The notes under the pieces: model-generated | Seen by the model: the letters and a program-made list of their open reading frames with translations, nothing else | What the model was told of the DNA's origin: nothing | Databases searched by the model: none | Origin: Halomonas meridiana | GTDB lineage: Bacteria; Pseudomonadota; Gammaproteobacteria; Pseudomonadales; Halomonadaceae | DNA: 64,000 bases | Reading direction: 5' to 3' | NCBI RefSeq assembly: GCF_009846525.1 | Contig: NZ_CP024621.1 | Coordinates: 1,736,001 to 1,800,000, forward strand | Shown: positions 10,622 through 19,695 of the stretch, piece after piece | Layout: each line of letters opens with the position of its first letter | Numbering within the stretch: position 1 is the first letter of the stretch | Made by a program: the position numbers and the translations under genes

Positions 10622-13069
10622 ATGAGTACATCGCTTCCTATCGATCAGCATTTAACGGCACTCGAGTGCGCATTGGCGGATCAGACGCGCTTGATTCTCG
10701 TGGCGCAGCCAGGGGCTGGTAAAACCACCCGCGTACCGCTAAGGCTTCTTGAGAGTGACTGGGCCAAGGGGCAGAGGCTGCTGTTACTCGAGCCGCGGCG
10801 AGTCGCCGCCAAGCTTGCTGCCACTTTCATGGCCGACCAGCTCAATGAGCGCGTAGGCGAAACCGTTGGGTATCGAATGCGGGGCGATAGTCAGATCGGA
10901 CCCCATACGCGGCTGGAAGTGGTCACGCAGGGGGTGCTGACACGCATGCTGCAAGAGGATCCGCTGTTAGAAGGCGTGGCAGGCATCATTTTTGACGAAT
11001 TCCATGAGCGCAGCATCGAGGCAGATCTAGGATTGGCATTGGCACTCGATGTGCAAGAGAGCGTGCGCGATGATTTTCGACTGCTGGTTATGTCTGCCAC
11101 GTTGGACGTGACAGCGCTGACGCGGGTATTGGGAAGTGAAACGCCCGTCATTGAAAGTCAGGGACGAGCATTTTCCGTCGAGACTCACTACCGCCCACTG
11201 GCAACGAGCGAGTCGCTCACTGCCGCCGCGTTGAGAGTGATTCACGAAGCTCTGTCACGTCCCGTTAGCCAAGACATACTGGTCATATTGCCTGGCGTGG
11301 CGGAGATCTCTCAGCTAGTTGCTGCCGTGGACGGGAGCGCTTTGGATGTTGAGGCTCTACCGCTGCATGGCAGGTTGCCCTTGGATGCGCAGCAGGCTGC
11401 TATGCGACCTCATGGTGCGCGCCAGCGAGTGATCGTTTCAACGGCCATTGCCGAGTCCAGTGTCACCATCGATGGCGTGAACTGTGTCATCGATGCAGGG
11501 TTAGAACGCGTGCCGCTTTTCAATTCCCGGACGGGATTGACCAAGCTGACGACACGGCGTGTGAACAAAGCGAGCGCCGATCAACGTCGTGGACGCGCCG
11601 GTCGGCAACAGCCGGGGACGTGTTACAGGCTCTGGGCGGCTGAGCAGCCTCTGGTGGGGTACGCTGAGCCTGAAATACTGCAAGCCGACCTATCCAAATT
11701 GGCGTTAGAGCTGGCGCTGTGGGGCGTACGTGAGCCAGACGAGCTATCCTGGGTCACGTCACCTCCTGAAGGCGCATGGCGAACGGCTCAAGATCTCTTA
11801 AAACGGCTCTGCTTACGAGTGCCCAACGGTGGATTGACGCCGCTTGGTAAACAGAGTGCTGCACTTGCCCTGACACCGCGTTTAGCCGCCATGCTGCTGG
11901 GGGCGCGAACGCTGCAGGCAACGCCCTTGGCGTGTGCGTTGGCCGCGTTATTAGAGGGGAGGGAGCGGATTCAAGGTTCACTGCGTGATGCGCTGGTTCA
12001 GCGGCTTCGTCAGCCCTCGGCCTTTCCACAGTGGCATCGGGAGGCGACCCGTTTGTCTCGGCTCATGGAAACTAAACTCCCATTGGAGATCGATCTGGAG
12101 CCGCTTGGCGCGTTACTTTGTCTGGCATACCCTGATCGCATCGCGCAATGTATGTCGCCTGGTCGTTTCAAGCTGGCGAACGGCAAAACGGCCACGCTGC
12201 CCGAAAATCATTCACTTGCACAGCAGGCTTGGCTCGTGGCGGTGGCGCTAGAGAGTGCGACCAGTGACGCCAGAATGTATTTGGCAGAGCCCATTACGCT
12301 TGCCACGCTAGAGAGCCTTTACCCTGATACGCAGCAGTGGGAAGAGCGAATACGCTGGTCGGAAGAGCAGGGCAAGCTGGTGGGAGATGCCGTTCAGCGG
12401 CATGGCGAACTCATCTTGGCCTCCCGGCCGTTACAGCAGTTGTCAGCTGAGGCGATGGAGCAGGCGCTTTTGACCGCGCTGAGACAGCGTCCTCACCTAG
12501 TGATGACCGACAACGTTCGCCAATGTCAGGGGCGTATGGCACTGCTCTCACGGATATGGCCCGAGCAGTGGCCCGATTGGTCCGAGACTGTCTTGCTGGG
12601 CACATTAGACATCTGGCTAGCGCCCTATGTCGTTGGGCTGACGCGCCTGGCTCAGGTCGAAAAGTTGCCATTTCATACCTGTTTATTGAACACGCTGGCG
12701 TGGGAGCAACAGCAGCAGATGGAGCGCTTGGTGCCGACGGCGCTAACCGCGCCAAGCGGCAATACCGTCGACCTCGATTACGCGCCGTGTCGTATAGAGG
12801 AGCAGTCGCCGATACTCGCGTTGAAGCTTCAGGAGGCTTTTGGTTGGCAGCACACGCCCACCGTCGTCGATGGGCGTGTGCCGATCACGCTTCACTTGTT
12901 GTCCCCGGCGAGGCGCCCGCTCCAAGTGACCCAAGATTTGCAGAGCTTTTGGGTCAATGGCTACCCCGAAGTACGCAAAGAGATGCGAGGGCGGTATCCA
13001 AAGCACCCTTGGCCCGAAGATCCCTTATCCGCTCAAGCCACGGCACTTACCAAGCGACGCAAAGGATAA
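10622..13069 (+). CDS. hrpB: ATP-dependent helicase HrpB
   Basis: An 815-aa DEAH-box-type superfamily 2 helicase of the HrpB family, cytoplasmic and of poorly defined role in RNA metabolism. Walker A is GAGKTT at 31-36, the DEFH box is at 125-128, and SATLD is motif III. QRRGRAGR is motif VI, and the C-terminal region has the HrpB-specific ending LSAQATALTKRR. The length matches the family. The start lies 3 nt after the regulator stop with no visible ribosome binding site, so it may be translated by coupling. This links it to the regulator transcript without implying a shared function. Confidence 0.94.
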   Translation: MSTSLPIDQHLTALECALADQTRLILVAQPGAGKTTRVPLRLLESDWAKGQRLLLLEPRRVAAKLAATFMADQLNERVGETVGYRMRGDSQIGPHTRLEVVTQGVLTRMLQEDPLLEGVAGIIFDEFHERSIEADLGLALALDVQESVRDDFRLLVMSATLDVTALTRVLGSETPVIESQGRAFSVETHYRPLATSESLTAAALRVIHEALSRPVSQDILVILPGVAEISQLVAAVDGSALDVEALPLHGRLPLDAQQAAMRPHGARQRVIVSTAIAESSVTIDGVNCVIDAGLERVPLFNSRTGLTKLTTRRVNKASADQRRGRAGRQQPGTCYRLWAAEQPLVGYAEPEILQADLSKLALELALWGVREPDELSWVTSPPEGAWRTAQDLLKRLCLRVPNGGLTPLGKQSAALALTPRLAAMLLGARTLQATPLACALAALLEGRERIQGSLRDALVQRLRQPSAFPQWHREATRLSRLMETKLPLEIDLEPLGALLCLAYPDRIAQCMSPGRFKLANGKTATLPENHSLAQQAWLVAVALESATSDARMYLAEPITLATLESLYPDTQQWEERIRWSEEQGKLVGDAVQRHGELILASRPLQQLSAEAMEQALLTALRQRPHLVMTDNVRQCQGRMALLSRIWPEQWPDWSETVLLGTLDIWLAPYVVGLTRLAQVEKLPFHTCLLNTLAWEQQQQMERLVPTALTAPSGNTVDLDYAPCRIEEQSPILALKLQEAFGWQHTPTVVDGRVPITLHLLSPARRPLQVTQDLQSFWVNGYPEVRKEMRGRYPKHPWPEDPLSAQATALTKRRKG

Positions 13070-13082
13070 GCCGTTACTAGCA

Positions 13083-13313
13083 TCAGTCGTTATCTTCATC
13101 GTTTCGCGGTGTGTCAGGGAGCTCACCCGGTTTACGATAGCGAACGCCGTCAGCATGAGGCTCTTCGTACTGGCGGTTCTCATCCTCGGCCACAACACCC
13201 AAGACGGTTTCTTGAGAACCATCCGGCCACGTATAGGTAGTGCAGCCAGCGAGCGATAGAAGAGGAAATAGGGCAACACATAGGGGCAACGCGATTCCAC
13301 GATGCTTGGGCAT
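13083..13313 (-). CDS. Small hypothetical lipoprotein
   Basis: A 76-aa protein with a short basic start (MPKHR), a hydrophobic stretch and the lipobox LSLAGC, so it should be lipidated and attached to a membrane. The mature part is small, acidic and proline-containing, and starts with TTYTWPDGSQETV. I do not recognise a named family. The start at 13313 is preferred because GGAG lies 6 nt upstream; upstream in-frame starts at 13325 (ATG) and 13331 (TTG) are less well placed. It is convergent with hrpB, 13 nt apart. Confidence 0.7.
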   Translation of the reverse strand: MPKHRGIALPLCVALFPLLSLAGCTTYTWPDGSQETVLGVVAEDENRQYEEPHADGVRYRKPGELPDTPRNDEDND

Positions 13314-13665
13314 AAACGACTCCATTGACAACCCATTGCAGAATTAGCAAATGTCGGCTTAGTGTGAATTGGCCGACGATAGGCCGCAAGCTTAATTACG
13401 CTGCGGGCGTACTGATAAAAGATGGCGTAGGGTGTTAATAAAAAGCAGTCTACAGTGTTGTTTTTCCATCGTGGTCCTGTACAGCATTTTTCGCTCGCGT
13501 ACTCAGGCGGGTTGCCTGCGTCAATGGCCTTATATGCCTATGTCTCCCTCGGCACTGCTTTTCTCACAGCATGATTCATGAAATTGCCTATCCTCAATGA
13601 GAGCCAGGTGCTCTACGACGGTTGCCCAATCGAGCATTAACCCACTCAACCGTGAGGAAAGCGCT
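13314..13665. other. 352-nt intergenic region, no gene recognised
   Basis: This lies between the divergent lipoprotein gene and the DUF2970 gene, so it should hold both promoters. I see no clear sigma70 pair, RNA gene or coding frame. Only minor dyads are visible, such as CAGGC and GCCTG at 13504-13518 and an imperfect one near 13384-13406. Confidence 0.5.
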
Positions 13666-13839
13666 ATGTGGTCAGTGATCAAGTCAGTACTGGCAGCGCT
13701 CATAGGCGTCCAGAATGATCGTCAGCGGCAGCAGGATTTTTCTAGTGGCAAGCCTGCAATCTTCATCATAACGGCGGTCGCCGTCACGATTGTGTTCGTG
13801 CTAATGCTGCTTGGTGTGGCGATCTTTGCAGCACGTTGA
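13666..13839 (+). CDS. DUF2970 family small membrane protein
   Basis: A 57-aa protein starting MWSVIKSVLAALIGVQ, typical of the DUF2970 family. A short amphipathic N-terminus and a polar linker are followed by one C-terminal transmembrane segment (about residues 30-52). GAGGA lies upstream of the ATG. In betaproteobacteria DUF2970 genes are found among cytochrome c oxidase genes next to cox11 and coxC; here it is just upstream of coxB. A role in oxidase biogenesis is inferred from neighbourhood only. Confidence 0.8.
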   Translation: MWSVIKSVLAALIGVQNDRQRQQDFSSGKPAIFIITAVAVTIVFVLMLLGVAIFAAR

Positions 13840-13853
13840 ACCGTTGAGAAACA

Positions 13854-13872
13854 TCACGCTTGTCGAGCGTGA
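13854..13872. repeat. Inverted repeat overlapping the predicted cox promoter
   Basis: TCACGCT and AGCGTGA form a 7-bp dyad around TGTCG. Its right arm overlaps the -35 candidate of the coxB promoter. No T-run follows, so an operator is a better reading than a terminator. Confidence 0.45.
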
Positions 13873-13896
13873 CGAATGCCATATGTTTTCTATACT
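13869..13896 (+). promoter_or_regulatory. Candidate sigma70 promoter for the cox cluster
   Basis: GTGACG (matching TTGACA at four positions) is followed after 16 nt by TATACT, which differs from TATAAT at one position. It is 69 nt upstream of coxB, after the DUF2970 stop codon. Confidence 0.5.
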
Positions 13897-13964
13897 CAAA
13901 TGACATCACTTAATCCTGACCTAATAAAAGGGTTGGCGAGAACAACAATAACAAGGAGGCGGCT

Positions 13965-15080
13965 ATGCACCTACCGTGGCGATGGCTTCTCACCATGTCC
14001 AGTGTCGCAAGTATCTCCCAAGTGCAAGCCAGTAGCTGGAATATGCCGGTCGGCGTAACGGATGTCAGCCGCGATATTTTTGGCCTTCACATGACCATTT
14101 TCTGGGTATGTGTGGTGATTGGCGTCGTCGTCTTCGGTGTCATGTTTTACTCCTTGTTCCGCTATCGTCACTCCAAGGGAGCCAAGGCTGCCCGCTTTCA
14201 TGAACACACCTCCGTGGAGGTGCTCTGGACGGCCATTCCGATCCTGATACTGGTCGGCATGGCGGTGCCCGCAACGGCCACGCTCAAAAACATGTATGAC
14301 GCTTCTGAAGCTGACCTGGATATCATGATTACCGGTCAGCAGTGGCGCTGGCGCTACGAATACCTGGGTGAGGATGTTGCGTTCACTTCCAACCTAAGTA
14401 CCAGCCGCGAACAGATCCGTGGCGAAGAAGAGAGAAGCGAGCATTATCTACTCGATGTGGATGAGCCTCTCGTGTTGCCCATCAATCGCAAAGTGCGCTT
14501 TTTGATGACGTCCGATGACGTCATCCACTCTTGGTGGGTGCCCGAGCTGGCCGTCAAACAAGACACGATCCCTGGGTTCATTAACGAAAACTGGGTTCAG
14601 ATCAACGAGCCCGGCATATATCGCGGGCAGTGTGCCGAACTATGCGGGGTCAATCATGGCTTCATGCCCATCGTGGTGCATGCCATGGAGGAAGCGGAGT
14701 TTGAGACGTGGCTTGAGGAGCGTAAAGCTGCTGCCGAGCAGGAAGCGATGGGGGTCGATCGTGAATGGGCGATGGAAGAACTCATGGCTCGTGGCGAAAC
14801 CGTCTATCAATCCATCTGCTCCTCTTGCCATCAAAGTGAAGGGCAGGGGGCTCCCCCCGCGTTCCCTGCGCTTGCAGGCAACGAACAGTTGATCAATGAC
14901 TTGGATTGGCATTTAGGCCGTGTCATCAACGGCGTGTCGGGCGCGGCCATGCCAGCCTTCCGTAGTACGCTGAATCCGGTAGAGATAGCTGCGGTGGTGA
15001 CATACACGAGAAATGCCTGGGGAAATGATACGGGGGATATCGTTCAGCCAGCGGCAGTGGCCGAACGTATCGCGCAATAA
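13965..15080 (+). CDS. coxB: Cytochrome c oxidase subunit II with fused cytochrome c domain
   Basis: A 371-aa inner membrane protein that takes electrons from cytochrome c through the CuA centre. A signal-like N-terminus is followed by two transmembrane hairpin segments (about 48-70 and 88-108). The cupredoxin domain has CuA ligands His188, Cys223, Cys227, His231 and Met234. A C-terminal class I cytochrome c domain carries CSSCH at 285-289 and a probable axial Met329. This fusion makes it caa3-type. AAGGAGG lies upstream of the start. It heads the oxidase gene cluster. Confidence 0.96.
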   Translation: MHLPWRWLLTMSSVASISQVQASSWNMPVGVTDVSRDIFGLHMTIFWVCVVIGVVVFGVMFYSLFRYRHSKGAKAARFHEHTSVEVLWTAIPILILVGMAVPATATLKNMYDASEADLDIMITGQQWRWRYEYLGEDVAFTSNLSTSREQIRGEEERSEHYLLDVDEPLVLPINRKVRFLMTSDDVIHSWWVPELAVKQDTIPGFINENWVQINEPGIYRGQCAELCGVNHGFMPIVVHAMEEAEFETWLEERKAAAEQEAMGVDREWAMEELMARGETVYQSICSSCHQSEGQGAPPAFPALAGNEQLINDLDWHLGRVINGVSGAAMPAFRSTLNPVEIAAVVTYTRNAWGNDTGDIVQPAAVAERIAQ

Positions 15081-15127
15081 GCGTTAAACAACGTCTTCTA
15101 ATAATACGATAAAGTGCGGAGAGACTT

Positions 15128-16777
15128 ATGGCGCCCAAACTACCTCCACAACACCCGCTGCAGCACAGTTCGACGGCCGTTGCGGGCAGCCAGTCTCAGG
15201 AGGGGCACGCTCACCACGCCCCACCCAAAGGCATCTTGCGATGGTTGCTGACCACCAATCATAAAGAGATTGGGTCCCTGTATTTGATTTTCTCACTGAC
15301 GATGTTTTTTGTCGGTGGGATCTTTGCGCTGGTGGTGAGAGCGGAGCTATTCCAACCCGGTTTACAGCTGGTCGAGCCTGAGTTCTTTAATCAAATGACC
15401 ACGATGCACGGCTTAATTATGGTCTTTGCAGCCGTGATGCCCGCTTTTACGGGGCTCGCCAACTGGATGATTCCCCTACAAATTGGCGCGCCAGACATGG
15501 CGTTACCGCGACTCAACAACTTCAGTTTTTGGCTTTTACCCGTTGCCTTTGCTCTGCTGCTTTCTACCTTACTGATGCCGGGCGGCGGCCCTAATTTCGG
15601 CTGGACCTTCTACGCGCCTTTATCGACGACCTATGCGCCGGCTTCCACGACGTTTTTTATCCTGGCGCTGCATATCGCGGGGATTAGTTCGATTTTAGGT
15701 GCCATCAACATCATCGCGACCATTCTCAACATGCGAGCCCCTGGTATGCGGATGATGGACATGCCGCTGTTCGTCTGGACATGGCTCATCACGGCCTTTC
15801 TGTTGATCGCCGTCATGCCGGTATTGGCGGGGGTCATCACCATGATGTTGATGGATATCAACTTCGGTACCAGCTTCTTCGATGCTGCGGGTGGGGGAGA
15901 TCCCGTGCTGTTCCAGCATCTGTTCTGGTTCTTTGGGCACCCGGAAGTTTACATCATGATACTGCCAGCGTTTGGGATCGTGTCAGCCATCATTCCAACG
16001 TTTGCGCGTAAACCGCTGTTTGGCTACGCCTCGATGGTATATGCCACTGCGGCCATCGCACTACTTTCGTTTTTGGTTTGGGCCCACCATATGTTCATCG
16101 TCGGTCTACCGCTGACCGCCGAGCTGTTCTTCATGTACTCCACCATGCTGATCGCCGTGCCCACGGGGGTCAAGGTGTTCAACTGGGTGACCACGCTGTT
16201 TCGGGGTTCGATCAGTTTTGAGCCACCCATGCTGTTTGCGCTGGCGTTCGTCGTGCTATTCACCATAGGCGGCTTTTCAGGGCTGATGCTGGCGATTGCC
16301 CCTGCCGATTTCCAGTACCACGACACCTATTTCGTAGTGGCACATTTCCACTACGTACTCGTGCCTGGCGCTATTTTCGCCATCATGGCAGGCGTGTACT
16401 ACTGGTTACCCAAGTGGACGGGGCACTACCCCAACGAACGTCTGGCGCAGTGCCATTTCTGGTGCTCCATCATTGGCGTCAACCTGACTTTTTTCCCGAT
16501 GCACTTCGCCGGGTTGGCAGGTATGCCAAGGCGTATTCCCGATTATGCGCTGCAGTTTGCCGACTTCAATCTGCTATCCAGCATTGGGGCGTTTTTCTTT
16601 GGTGCCTCACAGCTCCTCTTTGTACTTGTGGTCGTGCTCTGCGTGCGAGGCGGGCAGAAAGCCCCTGCGAAAGCTTGGGAAGGCGCCGTAGATTTAGAGT
16701 GGAGCGTGCCCAGCCCGGCGCCGTTGCATACGTTTGACACGCCTCCCGTCTTTCATCGTGCCCAAACTCATGACTAA
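15128..16777 (+). CDS. coxA: Cytochrome c oxidase subunit I
   Basis: A 549-aa haem-copper oxidase catalytic subunit with about 12 transmembrane helices that reduces oxygen and pumps protons. Heme a ligands are His94 and His408, and the heme a3 ligand is His406. CuB ligands are His271, His320 and His321, and the GHPEVY motif contains the cross-linked Tyr275. GGAGA precedes the start. It lies 47 nt after coxB and is probably in the same transcript. Confidence 0.97.
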   Translation: MAPKLPPQHPLQHSSTAVAGSQSQEGHAHHAPPKGILRWLLTTNHKEIGSLYLIFSLTMFFVGGIFALVVRAELFQPGLQLVEPEFFNQMTTMHGLIMVFAAVMPAFTGLANWMIPLQIGAPDMALPRLNNFSFWLLPVAFALLLSTLLMPGGGPNFGWTFYAPLSTTYAPASTTFFILALHIAGISSILGAINIIATILNMRAPGMRMMDMPLFVWTWLITAFLLIAVMPVLAGVITMMLMDINFGTSFFDAAGGGDPVLFQHLFWFFGHPEVYIMILPAFGIVSAIIPTFARKPLFGYASMVYATAAIALLSFLVWAHHMFIVGLPLTAELFFMYSTMLIAVPTGVKVFNWVTTLFRGSISFEPPMLFALAFVVLFTIGGFSGLMLAIAPADFQYHDTYFVVAHFHYVLVPGAIFAIMAGVYYWLPKWTGHYPNERLAQCHFWCSIIGVNLTFFPMHFAGLAGMPRRIPDYALQFADFNLLSSIGAFFFGASQLLFVLVVVLCVRGGQKAPAKAWEGAVDLEWSVPSPAPLHTFDTPPVFHRAQTHD

Positions 16778-16810
16778 GCAGTGAGTGTCGGCCTAGGTGG
16801 AGGTATGAGC

Positions 16811-17395
16811 ATGGCTATCGAGGGGTATCAAGAAGCGGGAGTGAGAAAAACGGTCGTGCGAAGCGTGGCGGCCCTGGTAGGGATGTTTGCCTTTGCATTC
16901 GCCTTGGTGCCCCTCTATGACGTGTTTTGCAAGGTGACCGGATTGAACGGCAAAGTCGATACTACTGCCCAGGCCATCGTACATGAGGAGGTCGATCAGT
17001 CGCGCTTCGTCACGGTGCAGTTCATTACTCGTGGCAGTGCCGGTTTACCCTGGCAAATGAGCGTCGAAACGCGGCAAATGCGCGTTCATCCAGGGCAAAC
17101 GGCAGAGGTGGATTTTACGTTCACCAACAACAGTGCCGTCAAGAGTTGGGGGCGAGCCGTGCCCAGCGTGTCTCCCTCCAGTGCCACGACATATTTACGC
17201 AAGGTAAGCTGTTTTTGTTTTCAAGAGCAGCAACTGCAGGGAGGCGAACGGCTCACCATTCCGCTCGTTTTTCAGTTGGCCAGAGACCTGCCTGAAGAGA
17301 TCAACACCATCACCTTGGTATACACCCTATACCCAGTACAGCGCATAGCGCTCCAGACGGTCCAAAACAATAACTCGGCGGGGGATAACATATGA
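16811..17395 (+). CDS. ctaG: Cytochrome c oxidase assembly protein CtaG/Cox11
   Basis: A 194-aa copper chaperone that delivers copper to the CuB site of subunit I. One N-terminal transmembrane helix (about 15-37, ending at the conserved VPLYDVFCKVTG) precedes a periplasmic immunoglobulin-like domain with the copper motif CFCF (Cys134, Cys136). The start at 16811 is chosen because GGAGG lies 7 nt upstream; a GTG at 16781 and an ATG at 16805 are less well spaced. Its stop overlaps the coxC start by ATGA. Confidence 0.94.
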   Translation: MAIEGYQEAGVRKTVVRSVAALVGMFAFAFALVPLYDVFCKVTGLNGKVDTTAQAIVHEEVDQSRFVTVQFITRGSAGLPWQMSVETRQMRVHPGQTAEVDFTFTNNSAVKSWGRAVPSVSPSSATTYLRKVSCFCFQEQQLQGGERLTIPLVFQLARDLPEEINTITLVYTLYPVQRIALQTVQNNNSAGDNI

Positions 17396-18252
17396 GCAGC
17401 GGCAGCTACTACGTTCCTGCTACCAGTCGGTGGCCCATTTTAGGCTCACTGGCGCTTGGCGCCATGATGCTGGGTATCGGTATTCAGTTGGTGCACGATA
17501 CCGGAGCGCCACTGATGGTCATCGGTGTCCTGGGGGTAGTGAGTGTGATGGGTCTGTGGTTTCGCGATGTCATTCATGAATCCATGGGTGGCCTCTATGA
17601 TGCTCAGATGGACCGGTCATTTCGCTGGGGGATGGGCTGGTTCATTTTTTCCGAGGTGATGTTTTTCGCCGCCTTTTTTGGTGCCTTGTTCTATATCAGA
17701 ACCTTCACGTTGCCATGGCTCGGTGGTGAGGGGGCCAAAGGTGTATCAGCGCTGCTTTGGCCAGATTTCGTGCCGCAGTGGCCGCTGCTCAATCCGCCCG
17801 ATGCGTCGGTATCAGGGCCGACCAGCGTGCTTAGCCCTTGGCAACTGCCTCTGGTCAATACGCTCATACTCGTGACGTCCAGTATCACGCTGACCGTCGC
17901 ACACGAGGCTCTTAAACTAGGCTACCGGCAAACCTGTCGCAACTGGCTGGCGGGTACGGTGCTGTTGGGTATCTGCTTTATCGTCATCCAAGGTGTCGAG
18001 TATTACGAGGCTTATCACCACTATGGCATCACCCTGGAGGCGGGGATTTTCGGCGCTACCTTTTTCATACTCACGGGTTTCCATGGCCTTCATGTGATCA
18101 TTGGCACTCTGATCTTGGCAAGCATGCTCGTGAGGATCGTCAAAGGCCACTTTGCTAACGATCACCATTTTGGCTTTGAGGCGGCCTGTTGGTACTGGCA
18201 CTTCGTGGACGTGGTCTGGGTGGGGCTCTTTATTTTCGTCTATGTGTTCTAG
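17392..18252 (+). CDS. coxC: Cytochrome c oxidase subunit III
   Basis: A 286-aa membrane subunit with about seven transmembrane helices, including the family segments WGMGWFIFSEVMFFAAFF, FHGLHVIIG and the C-terminal WYWHFVDVVWVGLF. It binds lipid, stabilises subunit I and supports proton uptake in the known enzymes. The start overlaps the cox11 stop (ATGA), indicating coupled translation. Confidence 0.96.
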   Translation: MSSGSYYVPATSRWPILGSLALGAMMLGIGIQLVHDTGAPLMVIGVLGVVSVMGLWFRDVIHESMGGLYDAQMDRSFRWGMGWFIFSEVMFFAAFFGALFYIRTFTLPWLGGEGAKGVSALLWPDFVPQWPLLNPPDASVSGPTSVLSPWQLPLVNTLILVTSSITLTVAHEALKLGYRQTCRNWLAGTVLLGICFIVIQGVEYYEAYHHYGITLEAGIFGATFFILTGFHGLHVIIGTLILASMLVRIVKGHFANDHHFGFEAACWYWHFVDVVWVGLFIFVYVF

Positions 18253-18256
18253 GAGG

Positions 18257-18448
18257 CTATCCAAGCTCGCCTGATAAAAAGCCAATGAGAAGCAGTGCCA
18301 CCAGCAGGCAAGCGAGAGCAATACGCCATTTCAGTGATATGAGCAGGCGCCTGGAAGTGCTGTCATCACGAAGCAAAAAGCCTGCGCCTGCGGCAAGGCT
18401 GGCCACCATTCCGATAAATACCACGGCGATGAGTAGTTTTAACCACAT
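18257..18448 (-). CDS. DUF2909 twin-transmembrane protein
   Basis: A 63-aa protein with two hydrophobic helices (about 3-24 and 40-60) around the basic loop RDDSTSRRLLISLKWR, matching the DUF2909 family. GAGAGGG lies 7 nt before the start. It is on the minus strand between coxC and SURF1, the same placement as in the Pseudomonas aeruginosa cox cluster. Its start codon overlaps the plus-strand ATG of SURF1 within one CATG tetranucleotide. The function is unknown; a link to oxidase assembly is suggested by conserved context. Confidence 0.8.
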   Translation of the reverse strand: MWLKLLIAVVFIGMVASLAAGAGFLLRDDSTSRRLLISLKWRIALACLLVALLLIGFLSGELG

Positions 18449-19154
18449 GATCAAGCCCTCTCGTTATCCAGTCAGACTTTATGTCTGGTATTTGTTCTGG
18501 GGTGTGGTGGTCACGCTCGGTCTCGTCTTAGGACTATGGCAGTGGGAGCGGGCGGATGACAAGCGCGAATTATTGGCCAGCAGAGCGGCTGCTCCTGTGA
18601 TGATCGAGCCCACCGATACACCCGTCGAAGGCGCACAGGTACATTTACGTGGCAGATATCTGTCGGAGCATACGCTCTATTTAGACAATCGAATGACGGG
18701 AGGTCGGTTGGGCGTTGCGGTGCTTACACCGCTCAGAGATAGGTACGGGCAGCTATGGTTGGTTCAGCGAGGGTTTTTAGAAACGGGGCCCAGCCGAGAG
18801 GCACCCTCTACATCGACGCCTGTCGGCATGATCGACGTCTCTGGGGAGTGGCAGAATGCACAAGTACAAGGCCCCCTTTATGGCGCTAATCGAGAGGGTG
18901 TCAGGCTTCAACAGCTTAGCCTTATGCCATGGGAGTCGACGCTAGGCGCATTCAGTCATCAAGGGTGGCTGCATGCAGAGGAGGGAGCCGGTACGCTGAC
19001 ACCTTGGTGGGAGCCAAGTGTGATGCCGCCCAGCCGTCATCTTGGCTATGCCGTGCAGTGGTGGGCGTTGGCCTTAACGGCTTTCATGATCATGCTGTTT
19101 GGTGGACACCGTTTGGTCGCCGACAATCGCGAACGCTATCTAGGAGGACGCTAA
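18447..19154 (+). CDS. SURF1 family cytochrome oxidase assembly protein
   Basis: A 235-aa protein with two transmembrane helices at the ends (about 12-32 and 205-225) flanking a periplasmic domain. Family marks are LGLWQWERADDKRELL, VHLRGRYL, YLDNR, WLVQRGF, and the C-terminal HLGYAVQWWALA. SURF1 proteins help insert heme a into subunit I. The start at 18447 gives a normal N-terminus; an in-frame ATG at 18429 would add MSSFNH. Neither has a strong ribosome site. Confidence 0.9.
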   Translation: MIKPSRYPVRLYVWYLFWGVVVTLGLVLGLWQWERADDKRELLASRAAAPVMIEPTDTPVEGAQVHLRGRYLSEHTLYLDNRMTGGRLGVAVLTPLRDRYGQLWLVQRGFLETGPSREAPSTSTPVGMIDVSGEWQNAQVQGPLYGANREGVRLQQLSLMPWESTLGAFSHQGWLHAEEGAGTLTPWWEPSVMPPSRHLGYAVQWWALALTAFMIMLFGGHRLVADNRERYLGGR

Positions 19155-19155
19155 T

Positions 19156-19662
19156 ATGCCACCCCATCGTCCCGTACGCTATCCAAGAACCAAGCTGCTG
19201 CTACTGTTCGTGATTTTTGCTGCTCCCATTGTCACCGCTTGGGGGATGGTGACTTGGCATGTGGGCATTCCTCAAGCGCACACCGCCCATGGCCAAGTCA
19301 CGCTAGACGTTCCTTCTTTACATGAATGGCCATTGACGTTGCCGGCGCCTGCCTCTGAGCGGTGGACGCTGGTATTCGATTGCGGCGCGCACTGTGAACA
19401 AAAGCAGGACGAGCTTTGGCGTTTACACCGCGCCTTGGGGCGGGAGGCACCACGCCTGCAGCGATTGAGAATCGGTGGGGAAGCCGCTGCATTGCCGGGC
19501 GAAACGGTCACCAGTTGGAAACGTTCCCCTGCGTGGGGTGACGCCAGCAGCGTGTGGTTGTTCGACCCGATGGGTAGGCCCGCCCTTGCTTTTGACGACG
19601 CAACGGCTGCCGCCGACATCCTCGATGACATACGTCATTTGTTTAAAGTCAATCCACTATAG
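19156..19662 (+). CDS. Hypothetical membrane-anchored protein of the cox cluster (PA0111-like)
   Basis: A 168-aa protein with one N-terminal transmembrane segment (about 12-32) and a periplasmic domain. This domain contains WTLVFDCGAHCEQKQDELW and VWLFDPMGRPALAF, which recall the thioredoxin/SCO fold. The Cys-x3-Cys is not the SCO CxxxC-x-H arrangement in full, so copper binding is not established. AGGAGG lies 8 nt before the start, and SURF1 ends one base earlier. The same position between SURF1 and ctaA is occupied by a similar small gene in Pseudomonas. An oxidase assembly role is inferred. Confidence 0.75.
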   Translation: MPPHRPVRYPRTKLLLLFVIFAAPIVTAWGMVTWHVGIPQAHTAHGQVTLDVPSLHEWPLTLPAPASERWTLVFDCGAHCEQKQDELWRLHRALGREAPRLQRLRIGGEAAALPGETVTSWKRSPAWGDASSVWLFDPMGRPALAFDDATAAADILDDIRHLFKVNPL

Positions 19663-19695
19663 CCCGTGCCCGGCTACTCTTAGCCGTAAGGAACT

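Noticed and set aside
12523..13080. A 185-codon plus-strand frame overlapping the end of hrpB
   Set aside because: The hrpB frame carries the conserved HrpB C-terminus; the alternative frame has arginine-rich shadow composition.
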